A DNA stretch of 64,000 nt from AP-15 sp963733945 (GTDB lineage: Bacteria > Pseudomonadota > Alphaproteobacteria > ATCC43930 > CGMCC-115725). How positions within the stretch are numbered: position 1 is the stretch's first letter; the number at the start of each line of letters is the position of its first letter. The stretch is from NCBI GenBank assembly GCA_963733945.1, contig CAVTFD010000040.1, forward strand, positions 1 to 64,000. Reading direction: 5' to 3'. The position numbers and the translations under genes were made by a program. Positions 40,828 to 49,712 of the stretch are shown in pieces. The notes beneath the pieces were generated by a model that saw only the letters and a program-made list of their open reading frames with translations, was not told where the DNA came from and did not search any database.

Positions 40828-41055
40828 TCAAGGAAGGTTTCGCGCCAGCACACAATGGGCGCCGGCTTGGCGAATGGTTACGGCGATCTTCTTTCGGCAG
40901 CCGATGGCGTCGATGGTGACAATGGTCCCTTTCAGCGTGAGAAGCTCGGGGATGGCATTAATTTCGTTGTTGTCTGGTCTCGGGATGAGATGGAGCGGGT
41001 TGATGTTGAAGGTTGATGCGTCCTTGGTCCAGGTTACGCAGAATCACCTGGAAGG
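40828..41055 (-). pseudogene. ISAs1-family transposase fragment
   Basis: The minus strand encodes NPLHLIPRPDNNEINAIPEL, then LTLKGTIVTIDAIGCRKKIA, then AGAHCVLARNLP and a stop. This is the middle of an ISAs1/H-repeat DDE transposase (normally EIPAIPELL...LKGAIVTIDAMGCQ...YVLALKGNQ). Both ends are missing. Confidence 0.75.
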
Positions 41056-41125
41056 GGGTTCGCCATTGCAAATGCCTTGAGGTGCTTGAACTGCCCGGAT
41101 TTGCCGGAGGCGAATTTGGTTTGAG

Positions 41126-41235
41126 TCAGGCTGCCATGGCTGGTTGTTCGAGCATGGCGTAGTAGCGGTCTTCGGCCTCTGCGTAGCTGTCGCCGACGCC
41201 TCCGACCGAGGGCTCGATGCCCGCTTCATAGGGTA
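41126..41235 (-). pseudogene. IS3-family orfB fragment with internal deletion
   Basis: The minus strand encodes GIEPSVGGVGDSY joined directly to AEAEDRYYAMLEQPAMAA and a stop. The first part is the DDE-domain motif of IS3 orfB (GIEPSVGSVGDSYDNALAE), the second its C-terminus. About 80 residues between them are deleted. Confidence 0.75.
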
Positions 41236-41345
41236 GCCGGACGCAGAGGGATAAGCCTTCAAGCCATTACCCTGAGGCAATCTTGTTGCGCGCGAATCCG
41301 ATTGCGGCCTTTAATGACTCGGTTCGACATCAGCATAAGTTTGAC

Positions 41346-42521
41346 ATGGTACAGGATATCAAGGTTCTGAACCGCGAAGATCTAATGCCCGAAATTGGGA
41401 TTGCGCTCGGAACTCGTCCGGGAATCGTGATGCTGGCGCCGATTGTCCATGAGTTCCGGCGCCGTGGCCTGGCCCATTTCGTCATTCATACGGGCCAGCA
41501 TTATTCGCCGAACATGGATGCGCAGTTCTTCGACGATCTCGACCTTCCAGCGCCCGAATACCGCCTAAGTGGGGTGGCGGATAAGCGTACCCACGGCGCG
41601 CAGACGGCCGTGATGCTGGAGGGGGTCGAAACGATCCTGCTGGACCGGCGCCCGTGCCTGTTTATCGTCGGCGGGGATGCCAACACCAATCTGGCCGGCG
41701 CCCTTGCCGCGCGGAAGCTGCACATCGCCGTGGGCCATGTCGAGGCCGGCGAGCGCAGCCACGACTGGCGGATGCCCGAGGAGCACAATCGGGTGATCAT
41801 CGATCATATTTCCGATCACCTCTTCGCCACCGGCGAATCGAGCGTGCAGAATCTGCGCCGCGAAAACATCAAAGGGCAGATTCACCTCGTCGGAAACCCG
41901 ATCGTTGACGCCTCGCGCCGGCACATGGAGCTGGCGAAGCGTCGGTCCAACGCGCTCCGGCGCTTCAGTGTCGAGCCCCGTGGGTATGCGCTTCTGACGA
42001 CGCATCGGGAAGAGAATGTGGATGTCCCCGGCAACCTGCGCGGGGCGCTGGAGGGCGTGTCGGCGGCGGCGGAGGTGCTGCAAATGCCGGTCGTGTTTCT
42101 GGCGCACCCGCGGACCCAGAAGCGGCTCGGCGAATACGGTCTGACCAAGTGGGCCGCCGCTCTGCCGCGGCTGCAGGTCGAAGATGCGATCGGCTACCTC
42201 GATTTTCTTGGCCTGCTCGCCAATGCCGCGCTGATCTTCACCGATTCGGGCGGGGTGCAGCAGGAGGCGTGCATTCACCATGTCCCGTGCGTGACGCTGC
42301 GCGACAACACCGAATGGACCGAAACCGTCGAGATCGGCGCCAACCGCCTCGCTGGCTGCGAGCCGATGCGAATTCTCGCCGGGGCTCGGCAGGCGATTAT
42401 GAGCGAGCCGAACTGGCCGGTTCCGTTCGGCGACGGAGCCTCCGCGCGGCGGATTGTCGATGTCGCCGCGCGGGTCATCGAGAAAACTGGGACGGCGAGG
42501 CATCCTCCGAGCGGCCGGTGA
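41346..42521 (+). CDS. wecB: UDP-N-acetylglucosamine 2-epimerase (non-hydrolysing)
   Basis: A protein of about 391 aa from ATG 41346. TTG 41283 with a GAGG upstream and ATG 41385 (MPEIGIALGTRPG) are alternatives; the last lies closest to the domain start. Family marks are IGIALGTRPGIVMLAPIVHE, HTGQHYSPNMD, GHVEAGERSHDWRMPEEHNR, TTHREENVD and TDSGGVQQEACIHHVPCVTL. It makes UDP-ManNAc for a surface polysaccharide. It opens the plus-strand glycan-export gene set, directly downstream of IS fragments, so its upstream region has been remodelled. Confidence 0.93.
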   Translation: MVQDIKVLNREDLMPEIGIALGTRPGIVMLAPIVHEFRRRGLAHFVIHTGQHYSPNMDAQFFDDLDLPAPEYRLSGVADKRTHGAQTAVMLEGVETILLDRRPCLFIVGGDANTNLAGALAARKLHIAVGHVEAGERSHDWRMPEEHNRVIIDHISDHLFATGESSVQNLRRENIKGQIHLVGNPIVDASRRHMELAKRRSNALRRFSVEPRGYALLTTHREENVDVPGNLRGALEGVSAAAEVLQMPVVFLAHPRTQKRLGEYGLTKWAAALPRLQVEDAIGYLDFLGLLANAALIFTDSGGVQQEACIHHVPCVTLRDNTEWTETVEIGANRLAGCEPMRILAGARQAIMSEPNWPVPFGDGASARRIVDVAARVIEKTGTARHPPSGR

Positions 42522-42551
42522 CCGGCGCCGGTCGGTGAATCCGTCGAGGAA

Positions 42552-43019
42552 GTGCACGCAATTGGCCTGCTTAGGGGTAAGGGCGCCGGGGGGCTCCCGT
42601 TGAGAGTATCCTGCGCGGAGAAGATACCGTGCGGCCTTGCGGTCGTGGGGTGCATGGCGCTCACCGTGCTGCTCGGCGGTTGCGGCATGAGCCGGGATCA
42701 ATTCCAATCCGAGTCGGAGCCCGGCGCGGCGGCCGGGGTTACCCAATTCACTTCTTTTCACGCCACTCCTGTGCCTCCTGCCATCGGCCACATGCTCGGC
42801 ACCGCTCCGCGGGGCGAACCGCTTGATTACCAGATCGCCGTCGGCCGTACGGTAGGGCTTGTGCTCGGTCCGCCTTATAATTCCGGTCTCGGGGTCCCGT
42901 GCCGGATTGGGCATGTCGGCGCCGCCGGATACGCGGATGGCGCTCCGACGGCCTATGCTTTCTGTCAATCGGGCAATCAATGGTATGAAATGGACCCGGT
43001 GGTGGTCAGTGGGTATTGA
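42552..43019 (+). CDS. Small lipoprotein of the glycan-export locus
   Basis: A protein of 155 aa from GTG 42552; TTG 42600, which follows a G-rich site and leaves a classic signal peptide, is an equally likely start. A hydrophobic stretch with lipobox (VVGCMALTVLLGGC) predicts an acylated membrane protein. The rest has no recognised domain; the C-terminal part (GVPCRIGHVGAAGYADGAPT, FCQSGNQWYEMDP) has two Cys that could pair. Its place between wecB and the SLBB export protein suggests a role in outer-membrane export. Confidence 0.65.
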   Translation: MHAIGLLRGKGAGGLPLRVSCAEKIPCGLAVVGCMALTVLLGGCGMSRDQFQSESEPGAAAGVTQFTSFHATPVPPAIGHMLGTAPRGEPLDYQIAVGRTVGLVLGPPYNSGLGVPCRIGHVGAAGYADGAPTAYAFCQSGNQWYEMDPVVVSGY

Positions 43020-43146
43020 GGCCGGGACCGGAATATTGCGACGCCCAGCGGGGACGGCGGCCGATCGAAGGGTGCGGGGAGAGGGGGCGCCGGAAGCGGC
43101 CGGTCGCGAACTGGTCGGTCTCCGACGACAAGACTGGGGGAGGATT

Positions 43147-44985
43147 ATGAGGAGGGTTCTTATCGCATTGGTCGCGTCGGCACTGTGGGCGGCGTCGGCG
43201 GCGGCACAGAATATCCAGGAACTTCAGGCACCTGTTCCAATCGGCGGAAGCGATACCCGGGCGCTCCCCGATCGCAGCCAGCTTCCCCCGATGTTCGGCG
43301 CCAACCTCTTTACCAACCTTTCCTCGATTTCCGTCCAGCCCGGCGGTGCAGGCTCGGCAACCAACGGCACGACGACAACGCCGTCGTCTTCGGGTGGGGC
43401 GGCGGCTCATTCCAACGGCACCACGACGCAGGCGAGTTCGCCTCTTGGTGCCTACGCCGCCCTGATCGGCGCGGCGCAGAGCAGCGGCAGCGCGTCGACG
43501 ACTGCGTCGCCGTCGCCCGCAATACAGGGGACCCCGGTTCAGCCGCCCGGCGGTCTGGCGGCGTTTGATCCAAACCACGTCATGGCCCCCGGGGATGTCG
43601 TCCAGATCCATATTTATGGGGCGGCGACCCTCGATCAGCAGGCCACCGTAGATACCAACGGCGACATCTTCCTGCCCACGATCGGTCCGGTTCATGTCGC
43701 CGGAATCACGGCGGGGACCCTGCAATCGGTCGTCGCCGCCGCAGTGGCATCGGTCTATCACACCAACGCCCAGGTGTACGTGACCCTGGCAAGCGCTGTC
43801 CCGGTCGACGTGTTCGTCACCGGAGCGGTAATCTCTCCGGGACAGTATTCGCAGTCGTCGACGGCGAGCATCATCACCTTCCTTCAGGCCGCCGGCGGCC
43901 TCGACCCGAATCGGGGCAGCTATCGCGACATCGAGGTTTTGCGAAAGGGACGGCCCGTGGCGACCGCCGATCTCTACGATTTCCTGCTTAAGGGCCGATT
44001 GCCGACATTGCGGCTTCAGGAACGCGACACCATCCTGGTCCGCCCGCAGGGAGCAACGGTGGCCGCGGTAGGCGATGTTAGCGGCGTCTTCCGTTACGAG
44101 TTGACACGGCCCGAGACGGGTGCGCAGTTGACCGCGCTCGCGCGGCCCTATCCCGATGTCTCGCGCGTCAATCTCGTCGGCGTGCGCGCCGGCCGGCCCG
44201 CGGCGTTTTCCTATTCGCTCCGCGAATTCCAGCGCTTCCCCATCGAGAACGGCGACGTCGTCACGTTCACGCCCGACACCCCGACCAATGTGATGACGGT
44301 AAAGTTCGACGGCCGCGTTGACGGACCGACGACGCTGGTGGTGACCCGCCAAGCCACCCTCTACGATCTCTTGCCCTACATCCAAGTCGATCCGTATTTC
44401 TCCGATACGTCATCGATCTACGTTCGGCGCGTGAGCGTGGCTCAGGCGCAGGCACAGGCCATCCAGGATTCGATGCAGCGGCTCAAATCCGCGGTCGTCA
44501 CCGCTCCTACCATCACCTCCGAGCAGGCGCAGATGCGACAGCAGGAGGCGCAGATCATTTTTCAGTTTGCGGCGCAACTGACAAACGTGCAGCCCGAGGG
44601 CCGGCTGATCGTCGAACATGATGGCCGGGCCAAGAATGTGCGGCTGGAGGATGGAGATGTGATCGTGGTCCCGTCGCGCACCGACCTCGTGCTGGTTAGC
44701 GGCGAGGTGCGGGTGCCGCAGGCGGTGGTCTGGGTGTCGACGGCCGATGTCGACCGTTACATCAAGGCGGCCGGCGGTTTCACCGAGCGGGCCAACGATT
44801 TCGATCTGCTGCTGATCCGGCCCAGCGGGGAAACCATTATGGGATCGAACCCGCCGGTGCGGCCGGGAGACCGTATAATCGTCCTGCCCAGGCCCGACAA
44901 TTGGGCTTTGCCCCTTATCAAGGATATCACCCAAATCCTCTACCAGATCGCCGTATCGACCGGGGTGCTGTTGAGAATTAATTGA
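43147..44985 (+). CDS. Polysaccharide export (OPX) outer-membrane protein with multiple SLBB domains
   Basis: A protein of 612 aa from ATG 43147 (GGGGAGG upstream), with a signal peptide ending near ASAAAQ (about 21). After a low-complexity Ser/Thr/Gly region (60-125) comes the Poly_export domain (MAPGDVVQIHIYGAATLDQQ, DTNGDIFLPTIGPV), then SLBB repeats (VDVFVTGAVISPGQY, AVGDVSGVFRYEL, LVLVSGEVRVPQAVVW) and a helical insert (about 430-475). The size and several SLBBs resemble KpsD/Wza-type channel proteins. It would form the periplasmic and outer-membrane conduit for glycan exported by the ABC permease encoded downstream. Confidence 0.92.
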   Translation: MRRVLIALVASALWAASAAAQNIQELQAPVPIGGSDTRALPDRSQLPPMFGANLFTNLSSISVQPGGAGSATNGTTTTPSSSGGAAAHSNGTTTQASSPLGAYAALIGAAQSSGSASTTASPSPAIQGTPVQPPGGLAAFDPNHVMAPGDVVQIHIYGAATLDQQATVDTNGDIFLPTIGPVHVAGITAGTLQSVVAAAVASVYHTNAQVYVTLASAVPVDVFVTGAVISPGQYSQSSTASIITFLQAAGGLDPNRGSYRDIEVLRKGRPVATADLYDFLLKGRLPTLRLQERDTILVRPQGATVAAVGDVSGVFRYELTRPETGAQLTALARPYPDVSRVNLVGVRAGRPAAFSYSLREFQRFPIENGDVVTFTPDTPTNVMTVKFDGRVDGPTTLVVTRQATLYDLLPYIQVDPYFSDTSSIYVRRVSVAQAQAQAIQDSMQRLKSAVVTAPTITSEQAQMRQQEAQIIFQFAAQLTNVQPEGRLIVEHDGRAKNVRLEDGDVIVVPSRTDLVLVSGEVRVPQAVVWVSTADVDRYIKAAGGFTERANDFDLLLIRPSGETIMGSNPPVRPGDRIIVLPRPDNWALPLIKDITQILYQIAVSTGVLLRIN

Positions 44986-45012
44986 CATGTAGTGTGTGCT
45001 ATTTAACAGTCG

Positions 45013-45670
45013 ATGGTCTCGCGACGTGCCAGGAATTTGATACGATTTTTCCGAGCCGGCATGGCGGGCCCCACCGGCAAACCAGAACTTGAACTGCGGG
45101 CCGCGGCGCTGACGCTCCGATACGGCCACCTCGGCAGCGAACCGATATTGCGGCGTCTCATCGAGAACGAGTTGGCTGGCCCCTCGCGCTGCTCTCGTCG
45201 TTCGGGACGAAGGCAGCGCTGCTTCGTGAAATGGTGGCGCAAATCAACGCCGACACGCCGGTGCTGTTCCTCGATACCAGCAGACCTTTCGGCGAGACGT
45301 TGCATTATTGCGACTTGCATTGGCATCCGGCGATCCTGAGGGCACGCTCTGGCATCGCGATCCCGGTGCATGCTGCCGGCTGTGCAAGGTCGAGCCGCTT
45401 GCACGCGGATGCGGGGTTTCGACTGCATCGAGTTCGCCGATGGGCTGATCGGCGTCAACCTGCCGGCCGGTTTTTCGCGCGAAGGGGATCAAGGAAGAAT
45501 TCGCCGCTCGCGGCCTGGCGCCACATCCTCTCCAAGCCGATAAGATGCATCCGCCGTACCGCTTGTGTCGCCGCGGGCGACAATCCCGCGCGCCGGGGCG
45601 CTGGCCGGGGCGCGACAAGACCGAATGCGGCATCCACGGCCTGCCTGCGCCGCGGAACATAACCACCGGC
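45013..45670 (+). pseudogene. cysH: Decayed cysH (phosphoadenylyl-sulfate reductase)
   Basis: Fragments in three frames line up as CysH. They are LRYGHLGSEPILRRLIENEL (from about 45117), LALLSSFGTKAALLREMVAQ, NADTPVLFLDTSRPFGETLH (to about 45305), then DPEGTLWHRDPG and CRLCKVEPLARG (about 45330-45410) in another frame, then RGLAPHPLQAD and GRWPGRDKTECGIHGL at the end (to about 45645). The last piece carries the diagnostic ECGIH catalytic tail. The central GRKRFQ region is lost and several frameshifts are needed. It lies between glycan genes and is unrelated to them. Confidence 0.8.
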
Positions 45671-45857
45671 GAATAGCGGGAGCATGTATCGCGGTGTGAA
45701 GATCGGCGGGTGACCGCACGTGGTCGGCCCTGCGCATTGTCCGCCGCGGCCGGCGGCTTGCGAACAGGGGCGGGCCAGCCTATAAGTCCGCGCCGGTTCG
45801 GCTTTCGCCCGCAAGTGTCGGGACCGGCTAGCTTGCCCGGGTGGCAGAAAGAGAGTC

Positions 45858-47705
45858 GTGTACAGCTTGGACGAAGCGGTTGCGGCGCTCCGGGCTGGGG
45901 CGTACAATAAGGCCGACGATATTCTTGGATCGCTGGGCGGCGAAAAAAGCGGGGCGCCTGCGCGGGTGCGTGTCCTTTGGGCCGTGGCGCAGATGCTCTG
46001 CCGCAAGTTCGGCGACGGAATGGACGCGATCCTGGAAGTCGCCCGGCGCAACCGGGCCAGTCCGGAGCCGATCTATTTCAGGGTGCTGTCGGCGATCGGC
46101 CCCCTTGAGGAAGTGCTTTCGTCGGCTGCGGCGCAAGAGGTGCGGCTGCGGACTGGCGATTATTTCATCCGCGAGGAAAAGCCGGAGGAGGCCACGCTAT
46201 GGCTAAGCGCGGCGCTCGCGGCCGACCCCGACGACCCCTTGGCGATCTACCTAGAGGCCAATAGTCGGTTTGCGCGCTACGGCGAGCAGCAGGCGGTCCG
46301 CGATATGGCGGCGGTTCTCGATCGAGCGGCGGCCGAGACCAGCCGCGCGTACTTTGTCGCCGGCGGAACCGCGGCCCTGTGGCACCGGCTCGGCATGGCG
46401 CACGACCGGATGAAGAATCCGGAAATGGCCGCGCTATACTTGGCGGACGCTGTCGCTCTCGACCCCCAAAACGATTCGCAGCGGCTGCTGCTCGGTGACG
46501 TGCTGATCCGGCTCGATCGCTTTGCCGAAGCGATCGAGTATCTCGCACCGATCCAGAAATTCGCCGACGCCTACCGCTATGCCGCCCGGCTTCGCGCGGT
46601 CGCGCTGTATCGTCTCGGCGAGACCGAAGAGGCGCTCGCGCTACTCGAGGAAGTTTCTCGGATCGATCCGCTGGCCGCGCTGACGTTTCTCGAGCTGGGC
46701 CGGGTCTATCTCGCGCGCGGCGATCTCGAACGGGCGGAAGTGGCGCTGGCACGGGCGTTCCGCACAAATCCCGACCTGCCCGAACTAAAATCGGCGATTA
46801 CCGCATTGGAGCGCGACCTCGGCCGGCACATGGACGCGGATGCCGGTCTGCCGCCGCCGACCGCGTTTGCGATACCCGCGGAATTCGCGCCGCGGTCGGA
46901 CGATCCAGCACTGGGCCGGTTGCCGAGCCTCGCCGAGGGCGTGGTGGCGCATTTTCGCGTTCTCCGCACGCTGATGCTGCGGGACGTCTTCGTGCGGTAT
47001 GCCCATAGCGGCATGGGATATCTGTGGGCGTTCGCGCATCCGCTGGTTTATGTGATAACATTATGGGTCCTTTTCTTCGCTCTCGGGCACACTGCCCCGG
47101 ACGGCATCCCGACGGTCGACTTCCTGATCACCGGCATCGTTCCGTTCATCTGCTTCTATGTACGCATCGAGACCGCCGTGAGCTCCGCTATCGCCGGCAA
47201 CAGCAATCTCCTGTATTTTCGAGGCGTCACGCCGCTGGCCCTGATCATCGCCAATTGGCTGCGTGAATTCCTCACCTCGTTGATCACGTTTTCCCTGGTT
47301 GTCGGCGGTCTGGCGCTGTATCGCGGTTCGCTGCGGATCAATGATCCGCTGCAGCTCCTGGTCGCACTGACCTGCATCGGTCTCGTCGGCATGGTCATCG
47401 GCGCCCTGTTCGGCATGGGTCGCCTGGTGATGCCGCAGCTGGAATTGGCCCAGCCGATAATCTTTCGGATCATGTTTTTCTTCTCCGGCTGTCTCTTCCT
47501 CGGCAATTCGATGCCGCCGCAGTTGCGTCGGTGGGCGCTCTTCAACCCACTGTTGCATCTTATCGAATTCGTGCGGGACAGCTATCTGACGTCCTACCAT
47601 TCGCGTTATGCGGATTGGCACTACCCGCTGGAGTTCATTGGGCTGGGGCTGGTTCTGATGCTGGTCGTCTTGCACGCCGGCCGGCGTCATATGGTGGCGT
47701 CGTGA
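45858..47705 (+). CDS. TPR domain - ABC-2 polysaccharide permease (KpsM-like) fusion
   Basis: A 615-aa protein from GTG 45858. Residues 1-340 are TPR-like helical repeats (for example ALWHRLGMAHDRMKNPEMAA, AALTFLELGRVYLARGDLER, AEVALARAFRTNPDLPELKS). Residues 350-615 are a six-helix ABC-2 permease of the KpsM/Wzm type (RTLMLRDVFVRYAHSGMGYL, WAFAHPLVYVITLWVLFFAL, NSNLLYFRGVTPLALIIANW). Family KpsM proteins are about 260 aa, so the TPR half is an addition, predicted cytoplasmic. It could dock glycan-building enzymes to the exporter. The stop overlaps the ATPase start. Confidence 0.9.
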   Translation: MYSLDEAVAALRAGAYNKADDILGSLGGEKSGAPARVRVLWAVAQMLCRKFGDGMDAILEVARRNRASPEPIYFRVLSAIGPLEEVLSSAAAQEVRLRTGDYFIREEKPEEATLWLSAALAADPDDPLAIYLEANSRFARYGEQQAVRDMAAVLDRAAAETSRAYFVAGGTAALWHRLGMAHDRMKNPEMAALYLADAVALDPQNDSQRLLLGDVLIRLDRFAEAIEYLAPIQKFADAYRYAARLRAVALYRLGETEEALALLEEVSRIDPLAALTFLELGRVYLARGDLERAEVALARAFRTNPDLPELKSAITALERDLGRHMDADAGLPPPTAFAIPAEFAPRSDDPALGRLPSLAEGVVAHFRVLRTLMLRDVFVRYAHSGMGYLWAFAHPLVYVITLWVLFFALGHTAPDGIPTVDFLITGIVPFICFYVRIETAVSSAIAGNSNLLYFRGVTPLALIIANWLREFLTSLITFSLVVGGLALYRGSLRINDPLQLLVALTCIGLVGMVIGALFGMGRLVMPQLELAQPIIFRIMFFFSGCLFLGNSMPPQLRRWALFNPLLHLIEFVRDSYLTSYHSRYADWHYPLEFIGLGLVLMLVVLHAGRRHMVAS

Positions 47706-48361
47706 TCCATCTGATGGAAGTGGCAAAGCAGTATTCGACCTGGGCCGGAGACCGCATCATCCTGTTTCCGACATCGTTGACGATCCCGACCGACCGCGGC
47801 GTCGCGGTGCTGGGACGCAACGGGGCCGGGAAGTCGACGCTGCTGCGGATGATCGGCGGCGTCGAGATGCCCGATCGCGGGCGCATCGTCCGTACGGTGT
47901 CGGTGTCGTGGCCACTCGGTTTTGGCGGCGGGGTCAGTGTCGACATGACCGGCCGCCAGAATGTGCGCTTCATCGCCCGCCTCCACGATGCCAATGAGGA
48001 CGAGGTCGTCGCCTTCGTCGAGGATTTTGCCGAACTCGGCCCCTATATGGACGAGCCCGTGCGCACCTACAGCATGGGCATGCGCGGCCGATTGAATTTC
48101 GGCCTCAGCCTGGCCATCGATTTCGACTGCTATCTGATCGACGAAGGCACTTCGGCTGGCGACCAGTGGTTCCAGGAAAAGTGCGAGGCGGCGTTTGCCG
48201 AGCGGCGCCGCAAATCGTCGGGGTTGTTGATGGTCTCGCACAATCCTCATAGCATCGAGAGATATTGCGACGTCGGGTTGGTTCTTTACCGCGGTTATCT
48301 TGTACCGTTTTCCGATATCGAAGAGGCGGTCCATTTCTACTGTCATGGGCAGGAGCAATGA
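47702..48361 (+). CDS. Capsule-type polysaccharide ABC transporter ATPase (KpsT-like)
   Basis: A 219-aa nucleotide-binding subunit starting at GTG 47702, overlapping the permease stop (GTGA). It has Walker A GRNGAGKSTLL, the signature-loop YSMGMRGRLNFG, Walker B CYLIDEG with catalytic Glu and a switch His in VSHN. It lacks the C-terminal carbohydrate-binding domain of Wzt, so it is the KpsT rather than the O-antigen type. It energises export through the TPR-KpsM permease. The stop overlaps the next ATG (ATGA). Confidence 0.94.
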   Translation: MIHLMEVAKQYSTWAGDRIILFPTSLTIPTDRGVAVLGRNGAGKSTLLRMIGGVEMPDRGRIVRTVSVSWPLGFGGGVSVDMTGRQNVRFIARLHDANEDEVVAFVEDFAELGPYMDEPVRTYSMGMRGRLNFGLSLAIDFDCYLIDEGTSAGDQWFQEKCEAAFAERRRKSSGLLMVSHNPHSIERYCDVGLVLYRGYLVPFSDIEEAVHFYCHGQEQ

Positions 48362-49635
48362 AGCTGCTGAGAAGCCTGGCGCGCCGAAGCCTCGCGCGCT
48401 CGAACATTTTCGTTCGCACCGACCATTCGCTGCCGACGACGAGGCCGGCGGATCGGATGCTCGTCGGCACCGGTACCCGGCTGGTGCCGACCGTTTACGA
48501 GGGCCTGGTCGCGCGGCGGCGGCGGCGCCTGCTGGCGATGACGCTGTTCATCGGGCTGCCGACTCTCCTCGCAACGGGCTATTACGGGTTTATTGCCAGC
48601 GATCGCTATACCGCCGATACCAAGATGGTGCTGAGCGAGGAGAAGGGCCCGAGCCTCGGCTCGTCATCCTCGTCCGACAGCAGCAAATCCTCGGTCCTGG
48701 CAATGGTCGGAATGGGCGGCGGCAGTGACGAGACGACCGCCTCGGCAATCGTAACCGAATATCTGCAATCACCCGAGGCGATGCGGGCGGTTGACCAGAA
48801 GATCGGGCTGCGGCATTTGTGGGGTGCGGGATCGATCGATTTCCTGTCGCGGCTGTCCCCAGACGCTCCAGTAGAGAAATTTTATCGGTATTACCAGCAT
48901 CATGTAACGATCGTCGCCGACCCGCTCGACCCGGTCATCGAGGTGCAGGCGGAAGCCTTCACGCCGGCGAACGCACAACTGATCGCTCAGACCCTCGTCG
49001 GGCTGGCCCAGAAAAAATTGGATAACGCCTATGTCGAGATGCGCGAGGACGCGCTCGGTTTCGCCCGTTCGGAGGTCAAGCATTCGGAGCAGCAACTGTC
49101 GGAAATCAATGAGAACCTGAGAAAATTCCGCAACGCTCACAGCGATCTCGACCCGACCGCGACGTCCCAGGCGATCGGCAGCGTGGCGAGCGGGCTGTTC
49201 GGCGAACTGGCCAGTGCCGAGGCCGATCTGCGCACGATGCTCTCCTTCACCCGCGAGGACAGCGCACCGATCAGGGCGCAGAAGGCGCGGATTGAAGCAC
49301 TCCGCAAGCAAATCGCCGTGGATCGCGGACTCTTGGCCGGACAGGATAGCAAAAATACGATAGCGGACGTGCTGGCCGCCTACGAGGATCTGCTGCTCGA
49401 CCAAAAATTCGCCCAGGACTCCTACACTACAGCGATGACGTTTCTATCGACGAGCCGTGCCGCATTGGCGCATCAGCAGACCTACCTCGTCGATTTTCTA
49501 CCGCCGCTATTGCCCCAGGAAGCCGCCGAACCGCGCGTCGTACGCGACGTCCTGCTTGTGTTTCTGATCAGCGGCCTGGTGTGGTTGACTGGAACCCTGC
49601 TCGCTTCCGCGTTGCGTGAACATGCTCGCCTGTAA
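48358..49635 (+). CDS. KpsE-like capsule export inner-membrane protein (PCP family)
   Basis: A 425-aa protein with membrane helices near 58-80 (LLAMTLFIGLPTLLATGYYG) and 398-418 (LLVFLISGLVWLTGTLLASA). Between them is a periplasmic domain with a Ser-rich loop (SSSSSDSSKSS), a conserved ATASAIVTEYLQSPEAMR-like segment and a coiled coil (about 220-330). This is the PCP-3/KpsE architecture, linking the ABC permease to the outer-membrane OPX channel. It has a long cytoplasmic N-terminus and starts in the ATPase stop. Confidence 0.92.
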   Translation: MKLLRSLARRSLARSNIFVRTDHSLPTTRPADRMLVGTGTRLVPTVYEGLVARRRRRLLAMTLFIGLPTLLATGYYGFIASDRYTADTKMVLSEEKGPSLGSSSSSDSSKSSVLAMVGMGGGSDETTASAIVTEYLQSPEAMRAVDQKIGLRHLWGAGSIDFLSRLSPDAPVEKFYRYYQHHVTIVADPLDPVIEVQAEAFTPANAQLIAQTLVGLAQKKLDNAYVEMREDALGFARSEVKHSEQQLSEINENLRKFRNAHSDLDPTATSQAIGSVASGLFGELASAEADLRTMLSFTREDSAPIRAQKARIEALRKQIAVDRGLLAGQDSKNTIADVLAAYEDLLLDQKFAQDSYTTAMTFLSTSRAALAHQQTYLVDFLPPLLPQEAAEPRVVRDVLLVFLISGLVWLTGTLLASALREHARL

Positions 49636-49712
49636 CGGCCGCGTCGGTTACGCTGTGGCGCGCGATTTCTCACCCAAAACGTCGAAAGACGGAATCTCTC
49701 CGAGACGGTGTC

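Noticed and set aside
42521..42534. 14-bp palindrome at the wecB stop as an operator
   Set aside because: Short GC-only palindrome, expected by chance in such DNA, with no second copy seen nearby.
41565..42980. Long minus-strand open frame (471 codons) over wecB
   Set aside because: Shadow of wecB caused by high GC; the translation is Arg/Gly/Pro-rich with no family motif.
43006..44385. Minus-strand 459-codon frame over the export protein
   Set aside because: Antisense to a clear SLBB protein; low-complexity translation.
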